Shown here: positions 57,690 through 64,000 of the stretch, piece after piece | Layout: each line of letters starts with the position of its first letter | Numbering within the stretch: position 1 is the first letter of the stretch | Source of the DNA: Caenibius tardaugens NBRC 16725 | Lineage (GTDB): Bacteria; Pseudomonadota; Alphaproteobacteria; Sphingomonadales; Sphingomonadaceae | Assembly (NCBI RefSeq): GCF_003860345.1 | Contig: NZ_CP034179.1 | Coordinates: forward strand, 310,001-374,000 | Direction: 5' to 3' | DNA: 64,000 bases | The notes under the pieces: model-generated | Told to the model about the DNA's origin: nothing | Databases searched by the model: none | The model's input: only the letters and a program-made list of their open reading frames with translations | Made by a program: the position numbers and the translations under genes

Positions 57690-60028
57690 GGCAGGATAAT
57701 CGTGGCCGTGGTGCCCACGCCCTTTTGCGACATCAGTTCCAGCCGCCCGCCGTGCGCCTCGATCAACTGCTTCGCCAGCGGCAGCCCCAGCCCCTGCCGC
57801 CGCACCACGCCCTTGCCATCGGCCGCGATCCGGTAGCCATCCAGCGCATGCGCCAGCTGGTTGACGGTCATCCCTTCGCCGTTATCGGACACGACGACCT
57901 GCATACCCTGCTTGCCCGGCGACACATCGATCAGAATCCGCCCACCCGATGGCGTGGCGGTGATCGCATTGTCGAGAATATGGCCCAGCGCACGGCCAAG
58001 CCTGCGCCGGTCGGCCTGAACCTTCCCGGCCGCCTGATTACCCCGCAGGTTGAGGCTCAACCCGCCATCCAGAATCCGTTGTTCGCGTTCGCGCACCAAT
58101 TTGGTGACGAACGGCATCATATCGACTTCTTCCAGCGCCAGCGGCAGCAGGCCCGCCTCGCTCTGCGTCAGGTCGAGCACGGTTTCGATCTGGTCGCCCA
58201 GCTTCTCCACCGAAGACAGGATGCCATCGACATATTCGCGCGCCTGCGGGCTCAGTTCGCCCGCGATCCCGCTTTCCAGCAATTCGGCAAAACCGCCGAT
58301 CGAGGTCAGCGGTGTGCGGAATTCATAGCTCATATTGGCGAGGAACCGCGTCTTCACCGCATCGGCTTCTTCCAGCGCGATATTGCGTTCGCGCAGCGCC
58401 TCTTCCGCCTTGCGCGATGCGGTCACGTCCAGCACTGTCAGCAGCCCATTGCCATCGGGCAAAGGCACCCCGGCAAATTCGAGAATGCGCCCGTCCGCCA
58501 GCGCCACTTCGCCATTGGTCTGCTTGCGATCCAGCGTCGCCGCGCGGACCACGCCGGAAATCGCCTCGATCTGTTCGGGCTGCAGCAGATGCACGGCAAT
58601 CTTTTCGAGCAGCCCTTCCACCCGCGGATGGCGATCGAGAAATTCCTCTTCCAGCCCCCAGTCCGCCGCAAACCGCCGGTTCCATATCTGCATCCGTCCA
58701 TCCGGCGCGAACACGGCCAGCGATTCGAACAGCGAATCGAACGTGGCGGTGCGGGTCCGCAGCAGCGTGTCGCGCGTGGCCGACAGAGCGAGGTGTTCGG
58801 TCTGATCTTCCGCGATCAGCACCAGCCCGCCATCGGGCATCGGCTGGGCGATAATACGCAGATGCGTGCCATCGCGCAGCGGCCAGGCTTCCTCGCGCGG
58901 TTCGCCCGCGGCAAACCATTGCACGTGTTCGCGCCGCCATTCAGGGAAATCGCGCAGTTCGGGCAGGCGTTCGTTATCCCGCGCCATGGCCAGCCACTGT
59001 TCAAAATCAGGGGCATCGATCAGCATCGCGGGCTTGAGTGCGAAAATCCGCAGGAACGGCCCGTTGGCAAAGGCAAGGCGGCGCTTGCCATCGAACTGCG
59101 CCACGCCAACCGACAACAGATCGAGCATCGAACGCTGGGCATCGCGAAAGGCGCGCAAGGCCCGGTCCTGTTCTTCCAGCTCCTCGACATCGATGGCGTA
59201 ACCCGCCACGCCTTCTTCGCCCAGCGGCATGTCGCTGACGCGCTGGGTGCGCCGCTGGCCATCGATCGTCGCGCTGACATCGCGCGCGATTGCCTTGTTC
59301 CGTACCCGCGCCTGATCCGCCACTTGCGCCGCGGTCAACCCATCCACCGCCTCGATCAATTCGATCTGATGGTCGATTACGCTGCCCGGATCGGACGCGC
59401 CCACCGCCCGCACATAGGCCGAGTTGACCAGCCGCAACCGCGCATCCGGCCCCCGGAACCACATCGGGATCGGCGCGGCTTCGATCAGGCCGACCAGCGC
59501 AACGAATTCATCGCGCGCATGGGCCGCTTCTGCCCGCAGTTCAGCGAGTTCCGCCTCGCTTTCGCTGAAATCGAACACCCAGACCAGCGCCGCACCGCCC
59601 GGCGCCACTTGCGAATCCACCAGATAACCGCGCATGGCGAGGCTGCGGCGCGATCCGCGCGGGGTCACCGCCATGCGAAACGGGGTGGCGGTCTTCTGCG
59701 CCACACGCACCGCTTCGGCGAGTTCGGCCAGTTGCCCTGCCTCAATTCCGGCATCCCCGGCGTCGAGTTCGCTCAGATATCCGGGCACGGCCTCCAGCCC
59801 CAGCCATGCGGCCAGCCGCTGCGGCGCCTCGATCCGGCCATCGGCCCGCACCAGCATGGGAATCGCGGGGGCTTCGTCGATCATCCGCGCCATGCGCCGC
59901 GCCGCCTTGCGCCCGCCTTCGGCCCGACGCATCGCCGTGCGCGCCGAAAGCATCAGCCAGCCAGCCCCCAAAGTCCAGGCGGCGAGCAGAAGTCCGATGA
60001 GGACCAGCGCGGTTTCGGAAAGCGTCAT
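57686..60028 (-). CDS. divL: DivL-type sensor pseudokinase with tyrosine in the H-box
   Basis: A 780-residue protein with an N-terminal membrane segment (about 5-28), several PAS-like regions (about 55-540), a DHp domain and a HATPase domain (about 660-780). In the DHp motif the phospho-accepting histidine is replaced by Tyr568 (NMSYEFRTPLTSIGG, codon TAT at 58325-58327). This is the diagnostic feature of Caulobacter DivL, which regulates CckA. The HATPase part (DNGEGMTVNQ, RQGLGLPLAKQ) seems intact. It starts the divL-tsaE-amgK-murU-addB-addA gene run. A cckA gene lies in the same window. Confidence 0.93.
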   Translation of the reverse strand: MTLSETALVLIGLLLAAWTLGAGWLMLSARTAMRRAEGGRKAARRMARMIDEAPAIPMLVRADGRIEAPQRLAAWLGLEAVPGYLSELDAGDAGIEAGQLAELAEAVRVAQKTATPFRMAVTPRGSRRSLAMRGYLVDSQVAPGGAALVWVFDFSESEAELAELRAEAAHARDEFVALVGLIEAAPIPMWFRGPDARLRLVNSAYVRAVGASDPGSVIDHQIELIEAVDGLTAAQVADQARVRNKAIARDVSATIDGQRRTQRVSDMPLGEEGVAGYAIDVEELEEQDRALRAFRDAQRSMLDLLSVGVAQFDGKRRLAFANGPFLRIFALKPAMLIDAPDFEQWLAMARDNERLPELRDFPEWRREHVQWFAAGEPREEAWPLRDGTHLRIIAQPMPDGGLVLIAEDQTEHLALSATRDTLLRTRTATFDSLFESLAVFAPDGRMQIWNRRFAADWGLEEEFLDRHPRVEGLLEKIAVHLLQPEQIEAISGVVRAATLDRKQTNGEVALADGRILEFAGVPLPDGNGLLTVLDVTASRKAEEALRERNIALEEADAVKTRFLANMSYEFRTPLTSIGGFAELLESGIAGELSPQAREYVDGILSSVEKLGDQIETVLDLTQSEAGLLPLALEEVDMMPFVTKLVREREQRILDGGLSLNLRGNQAAGKVQADRRRLGRALGHILDNAITATPSGGRILIDVSPGKQGMQVVVSDNGEGMTVNQLAHALDGYRIAADGKGVVRRQGLGLPLAKQLIEAHGGRLELMSQKGVGTTATIILP

Positions 60029-60075
60029 GCGGCCATCGCTATGCCCGGCCCGCGCAATTTACAATGGGCCGAACA

Positions 60076-60099
60076 GGGCCCGGCACACAACCGGGCCCG
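60076..60099. terminator. hairpin between ahcY and divL
   Basis: gggcccgg (60076-60083) pairs with ccgggccc (60091-60098). Relative to minus-strand ahcY the U tract is poor, so read-through into divL is likely. Confidence 0.45.
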
Positions 60100-60111
60100 T
60101 TTTCAGCAGAA

Positions 60112-61527
60112 TCAGTAGCGATAGTGATCGGGTTTGAACGGCCCTTCGACCGGAACCCCGATATAATCGGCCTGTGTCTGGCTCAGCTTGCTCAGCTTGA
60201 CGCCGAGTTTTTCAAGGTGAAGCGCAGCCACCTTTTCATCGAGATGCTTGGGCAGAACATAGACATTGTTGTCATAGCCTTCGCCCTTGGTGAACAGTTC
60301 GATCTGCGCCAACACCTGATTGGTGAAGCTGGAACTCATCACGAAGCTGGGGTGGCCCGTTGCGCACCCGAGGTTCACCAGACGCCCCTTGGCCAGCACG
60401 ATGATCTGCTTGCCATCGGGGAAGGTCACAAGGTCGGTGCCCGGCTTCACTTCTTTCCAGCTATAGTTGTTCAGCGCGGAAATCTGGATTTCGCTGTCGA
60501 AGTGGCCAATGTTCGAGACGATGGCCATGTTCTTCATCGCCTTCATGTGTTCGGCGGTGATCACGTCTTCGTTACCGGTGGCCGTCACGAAGATATCCGC
60601 ACGGGTCACGGCTTCTTCCATCGTGACGACTTCATAGCCTTCCATGGCGGCCTGCAGCGCGCAGATCGGATCGATTTCCGTCACCAGCACGCGGGCCCCG
60701 CCCTGACGCAGCGACGCGGCCGATCCCTTGCCCACATCGCCGAACCCGGCAACACAGGCGACTTTGCCGGCCAGCATCACATCGGTGGCGCGGCGGATGG
60801 CGTCGACCAGCGATTCCTTGCAGCCGTAAAGGTTGTCGAACTTCGACTTGGTCACGCTGTCGTTCACGTTGATCGCGGGGAACGGCAGCTTGCCCTGTTT
60901 GGCCAGCTGATAGAGGCGGGTAACGCCGGTGGTGGTTTCTTCGGATACGCCATGGATCGCCTTGACCGTCGCGGTCAGGTAGCCCGGCTTGCGCGCGAGG
61001 AATTCCTTCAGCGCGCGCTGAAATTCGATTTCTTCGGCATTGCCCGGCTGCGGCAAGGCTTCCCCGGCCTCGACCCGTGCGCCCCACAGCGCGAACATGG
61101 TGGCATCGCCGCCATCGTCGAGAATCATGTTGCAGGTGGCATCATCGCCCCAGTCGAAAATCCGGCCGACGTAATCCCAGTATTCGGCCAGGCTTTCGCC
61201 CTTGATCGCGAACACCGGAATGCCCTGCGCGGCAATCGCGGCGGCAGCGTGATCCTGCGTCGAAAAGATGTTGCAGGTCGCCCAGCGCACGTCCGCGCCC
61301 AGTGCCGTCAGCGTTTCGATCAGCACGGCGGTCTGGATCGTCATATGCAGCGAACCGGTGATCCGAGCGCCTTTCAGCGGCTGGGCCGCGCCGTATTCGG
61401 CACGCAGCGCCATCAATCCGGGCATTTCGGTTTCGGCAATGGCAATCTCGTCGCGGCCGAATTCGGCAAGCGACAGATCCCTGATGACATAGTCCTGGCT
61501 GGCGTTCTGGACGGAGGCAGTGGCCAC
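60112..61527 (-). CDS. ahcY: S-adenosylhomocysteine hydrolase
   Basis: A 471-residue NAD-dependent enzyme that splits S-adenosylhomocysteine to adenosine and homocysteine. NAD-binding [14 protein letters not shown] is present; Lys and Asp of the active site lie in [13 protein letters not shown], followed by YGCKESLVD, and the terminal KPDHYRY is typical. The start is a GTG at 61527 with GGGAG upstream. It precedes divL by 83 bases on the same strand. No SAM or SAH riboswitch consensus was recognised in its leader. Confidence 0.97.
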   Translation of the reverse strand: MATASVQNASQDYVIRDLSLAEFGRDEIAIAETEMPGLMALRAEYGAAQPLKGARITGSLHMTIQTAVLIETLTALGADVRWATCNIFSTQDHAAAAIAAQGIPVFAIKGESLAEYWDYVGRIFDWGDDATCNMILDDGGDATMFALWGARVEAGEALPQPGNAEEIEFQRALKEFLARKPGYLTATVKAIHGVSEETTTGVTRLYQLAKQGKLPFPAINVNDSVTKSKFDNLYGCKESLVDAIRRATDVMLAGKVACVAGFGDVGKGSAASLRQGGARVLVTEIDPICALQAAMEGYEVVTMEEAVTRADIFVTATGNEDVITAEHMKAMKNMAIVSNIGHFDSEIQISALNNYSWKEVKPGTDLVTFPDGKQIIVLAKGRLVNLGCATGHPSFVMSSSFTNQVLAQIELFTKGEGYDNNVYVLPKHLDEKVAALHLEKLGVKLSKLSQTQADYIGVPVEGPFKPDHYRY

Positions 61528-61763
61528 TCTCGAAACTCCCGGGAAAAGCGCGAAAATCAAGGCGCAACGATGAAAGCCGCGCCGGTCAGGGGCCGCCTTT
61601 AGCCGCTTGCCGCCAGCGACGCAAACGCTTGCGACCATGGTTGCGACGTGCCGCCCTTCGCCATGGCCCGTGCGCCCGGCCGGGATCGCTTGCAAAGCGG
61701 TTGCGGTATGCCCCCTCGCCCGCTTATGCGTGCACCCGGTTGGAGAAACGAAAGGATGAATCG
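61528..61763. other. divergent intergenic region, ahcY / peroxiredoxin
   Basis: This 236-base region holds both promoters. It contains a near-perfect palindrome (gcgaccatggttgc at 61631-61644) next to a LacI-operator-like sequence (cgcaaacgcttgcg at 61619-61632), plus a short palindrome near 61686-61698. No matching regulator is encoded nearby. Confidence 0.4.
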
Positions 61764-62243
61764 ATGAGCATTTCCGTTGGGGACAAACTTCCGGATGTCA
61801 CGCTGGTGAAAGCCACTGCGGATGGCCCGGACAAAGTCCAGTCGAGCGACTATTTCGCTGGCAAGAAAGTGGCCCTGTTTTCCGTGCCGGGCGCGTTTAC
61901 CCCGACCTGTTCGGCCAAGCACCTGCCGGGCTTCGTCGAAAAGGCCAGCGAACTGAAAGCCAAGGGCATTGATGAAATCGCCTGCACCGCCGTGAACGAT
62001 GCGTTCGTCATGGGTGCATGGGGCCAGCGTGACGGTTCCGGCGATGTGACCATGCTGGCTGACGGCAACGGCGATTTCGCGCAGGCTGTCGGCCTGACGA
62101 TGGACGGCAGCGGCTTCGGCCTTGGTCAGCGCGGTTCGCGCTGGTCGATGGTGGTGAACGACGGTGTCGTCGAACAACTCAATGTCGAAGCGCCGGGCGA
62201 ATTCAAGGTCAGCACGGCCGAATACCTGCTGGACCAGATCTGA
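61764..62243 (+). CDS. peroxiredoxin (Prx5-type)
   Basis: A 159-residue thiol peroxidase. The peroxidatic Cys49 is in PGAFTPTCS, the motif of the Prx5/AhpE-like branch, and [10 protein letters not shown] is a typical strand. It reduces peroxides with electrons from thioredoxin or glutaredoxin. The ATG at 61764 is preceded by AAAGGATG. A strong bidirectional terminator follows. Divergent from ahcY. Confidence 0.93.
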   Translation: MSISVGDKLPDVTLVKATADGPDKVQSSDYFAGKKVALFSVPGAFTPTCSAKHLPGFVEKASELKAKGIDEIACTAVNDAFVMGAWGQRDGSGDVTMLADGNGDFAQAVGLTMDGSGFGLGQRGSRWSMVVNDGVVEQLNVEAPGEFKVSTAEYLLDQI

Positions 62244-62279
62244 TCCGGCAGATCACGGCCCTGCGGCCGTGCCAAACGC

Positions 62280-62307
62280 AAAGGGCGCCCCACAGGGCGC
62301 CCTTTTT
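62280..62307. terminator. bidirectional terminator, peroxiredoxin gene / folE
   Basis: An 11-bp perfect stem (aaagggcgccc with gggcgcccttt) and a 4-nt loop are followed by TTTTT on the plus strand and by AAA-derived U on the minus strand. It sits between the convergent genes. Confidence 0.85.
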
Positions 62308-62333
62308 CGTGACAGGGGCATTGGCCCGGCCGG

Positions 62334-62942
62334 TCAGTAGCCCATCAGGCTGAGCACTTCCTTGCGGCTGCGTTCGTCTTCGAGGAACACGCCCATCATC
62401 TGGCTGGTAACCATGGTCACCCCCGGCGTACGCACCCCGCGCGCGGTCATGCAGGCATGGCTGGCCTCGATCACCACGGCAACGCCGCGCGGTTTGAGAT
62501 TGTCCCAGATGCACTGCGCCACTTCGGCGGTCAGCCGTTCCTGAATCTGCAACCGGCGGGCATAGCCGTGCATCACGCGGGCCAGCTTCGAAATGCCGAC
62601 CACATGGTCCTTCGGAAGATAGGCAATCGCCGCCTTGCCGATAATCGGCGCCATGTGATGTTCGCAATGCGACTGGAAAGGAATGTCCTTCAGCAGCACG
62701 ACTTCGTCATAACCGCCCACTTCCTCGAAAATGCGCGACAGGTGAATCGCCGGATCGTCATCGTATCCGCTGCAATATTCTTTCCACGCACGGGCCACGC
62801 GCTTGGGCGTGTCAAGCAGGCCTTCCCGCTCCGGATCGTCCCCGGCCCAGCGGATCAAGGTGCGGATGGCTTCCTGCACATCCTGCGGAACTGGTGCCTT
62901 GCCGCGCGGATCGTCTTCGTCCGGGCCTACCAGGCTGCTCAT
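62334..62942 (-). CDS. folE: GTP cyclohydrolase I
   Basis: A 202-residue enzyme that makes dihydroneopterin triphosphate from GTP, the entry to folate and pterin synthesis. The zinc site is Cys93 and His96 (SHCEHHM) with Cys164 ([10 protein letters not shown]). Length is normal. It follows the XRE-type regulator gene by 173 bases on the same strand. Together with the pteridine-reductase-like SDR it outlines pterin metabolism, though the two genes are far apart. Confidence 0.97.
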   Translation of the reverse strand: MSSLVGPDEDDPRGKAPVPQDVQEAIRTLIRWAGDDPEREGLLDTPKRVARAWKEYCSGYDDDPAIHLSRIFEEVGGYDEVVLLKDIPFQSHCEHHMAPIIGKAAIAYLPKDHVVGISKLARVMHGYARRLQIQERLTAEVAQCIWDNLKPRGVAVVIEASHACMTARGVRTPGVTMVTSQMMGVFLEDERSRKEVLSLMGY

Positions 62943-63115
62943 TCGGCTTTCCCCTTCTCAAGTCATCTTTATTCGGCGCGCGACCCGGTTGCGCCACGCA
63001 TCCAAGCCCTTAGCCATATTGATCACGGCTTGTCGACCACCCGATCACGCGAAGACCATGGTTACGACAGCACAAAACCGTATGCCATATATTATTTCTT
63101 TGCCAGCGTTCCTTT

Positions 63116-63877
63116 CTACGCTTCCGGCCCGCCGGTCTTGCCCACCGCCTCGCTCAGCAAGATCAGGTCAAGCGGCCGCGCCGCGCACAGCATCCCATAC
63201 CATTTGCGCGTCAGCAGCGTCGAATCCCGGTCACGTTCGGCCAGCGCCTGCACATCGCGCCGATGTTGCTCGATCAGTTCCGCCAGCATCGCCGCCCCGG
63301 CTTCCGACAGCTTCATCACTTCGGATGCATAGACCGCATTGGCGGAGGAAAAATCGATCGCCAGAAACGCTGGCTTCATGCGCGCTTCGAACAGCGCGCG
63401 CATGGGCGATTTGCGGAACAGCATCGAACGATCGACCAGCGAACGCACCCGCCCGCCCGAAAGCCGATCGATCAGCGCGAGCCGTTCCAGCCGGGCCAGC
63501 GCGCTTTCCATCATATGCGCGGGAACCGCCAGATCCTCCGCTGTTTCCTGCGGCGAAATTCCGCCGACAATCGTCATGAACAGGAAGGAAAGGAACACGT
63601 CGCTCGCCAGTTCGCGTTCCTGCGCCAATGTGAGTTCGCGCGTCATGCCCGGCTGGGCGTGTTCGGCTTCGCGGGCCAGTTCGGCAATGCCCATGCCGCA
63701 CAGATCCGCCAGTTGTTCGATCCGTTCAAGCGTCAGCCCCTTGCCCGCCAGCCAGCGTTTGGCCGTGGGTTCGCTGATCTTGAATTCCACGGCCAGCTTG
63801 CGCGCGGTCCACCCCGCCTGGCGCAATTCCTTGCGCAAAAGGGCGACCATGGCCGAACTGGTGGAATCGTGTCGCAT
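63116..63877 (-). CDS. XRE-type HTH regulator with C-terminal effector region
   Basis: A 253-residue protein. The N-terminal part (about 10-65) is a helix-turn-helix of the Cro/CI type (ARKLAVEFKISEPTAKRWLAG). The rest (about 80-250) is helical, with segments such as FMTIVGGISPQETAEDLAV and LERLALIDRLSGG that suggest a winged helix or sensor part. The ATG at 63877 was preferred to a TTG at 63916. Targets are unknown. Confidence 0.72.
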   Translation of the reverse strand: MRHDSTSSAMVALLRKELRQAGWTARKLAVEFKISEPTAKRWLAGKGLTLERIEQLADLCGMGIAELAREAEHAQPGMTRELTLAQERELASDVFLSFLFMTIVGGISPQETAEDLAVPAHMMESALARLERLALIDRLSGGRVRSLVDRSMLFRKSPMRALFEARMKPAFLAIDFSSANAVYASEVMKLSEAGAAMLAELIEQHRRDVQALAERDRDSTLLTRKWYGMLCAARPLDLILLSEAVGKTGGPEA

Positions 63878-64000
63878 TGTCGCTGCCAGATGATGACATT
63901 CGACGCGAATTGGCAAGAAGGGAACGGCGGATAACGCATAAATTCCACTTGCCTTGCACGAAAGGCCTCGCCAGATTGGCTATTCGCGTAACACACAGAA
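63878..64000. other. promoter region of the XRE regulator, window end
   Basis: Nothing recognisable apart from the expected promoter space of the divergently placed or out-of-window neighbour. Confidence 0.35.

Noticed and set aside
61528-61700. SAM or SAH riboswitch in the ahcY leader.
   Set aside because: The expected conserved core could not be matched on the minus strand.

Overview
The window comes from a GC-rich alphaproteobacterium, most likely a member of the Sphingomonadales (Novosphingobium/Sphingobium-like). Three things point there. Housekeeping proteins have alphaproteobacterial architecture: CckA and a tyrosine-box DivL, AddAB instead of RecBCD, and a eukaryote-type NADP isocitrate dehydrogenase. 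Two direct-repeat LexA boxes of the alphaproteobacterial type (GTTC-N7-GTTC and its complement) lie upstream of recA and uvrA. Small families common in sphingomonads are present (DUF4169, DUF2062, DUF3597). It is ordinary chromosome; no insertion sequence, complete prophage, CRISPR array, rRNA or tRNA was recognised.

Layout. 1-8.9 kb: 3' end of icd, a GNAT-nitrilase fusion, a CPA2 antiporter, then alaS-sseA and a methyltransferase on the minus strand. 9-15 kb: recA with an SOS box, DUF2062-cckA (4-base overlap), smpB, dapA. 15-21.4 kb: lytic transglycosylase, greB, a run of tightly packed small genes, an outer-membrane beta-barrel and rlmN. 21.5-26.4 kb: glycine-zipper protein, MOSC protein, a pteridine-reductase-like SDR, cyclopropane synthase, argG. 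26.4-27.1 kb: no gene, but a series of hairpins ending in a 12-bp stem, a candidate structured RNA. 27.1-30.8 kb: CHRD protein, RlpA, a long orphan protein with a phage-terminase-like helix-turn-helix segment, and an AT-richer lipoprotein gene.

30.9-37.4 kb: uvrA with an SOS box, then an accessory stretch of small exported proteins (Ala-rich, LprI-like?, HslJ/META-like, propeller-like lipoprotein) and a gene lacking a visible start. 37.6-42.5 kb: membrane and small proteins (TauE, DinB, DUF3147, DUF1275, a Gdx-type SMR exporter with a guanidine-II-like hairpin leader, SnoaL-like, DUF3597, DUF937). 42.6-48.6 kb: secA, a TonB-like protein, argJ, an inositol-phosphatase-family enzyme.

48.6-61.5 kb is minus strand: ahcY, then divL-tsaE-amgK-murU-addB-addA, in which every junction overlaps by 4 or 8 bases, then trxA. 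This one unit would co-express a cell-cycle pseudokinase, tRNA t6A synthesis, peptidoglycan recycling and double-strand-break repair. 61.7-63.9 kb: peroxiredoxin, folE, and an XRE-type regulator.

Main points of interest: the DivL Tyr568 substitution with cckA in the same window, the overlapping operon, the unexplained structured RNA after argG, the guanidine-II-like leader, the terminase-like orphan, and two unexplained repeat families. Starts were chosen by signal peptide, Shine-Dalgarno and overlap logic, and alternatives are given where doubtful.
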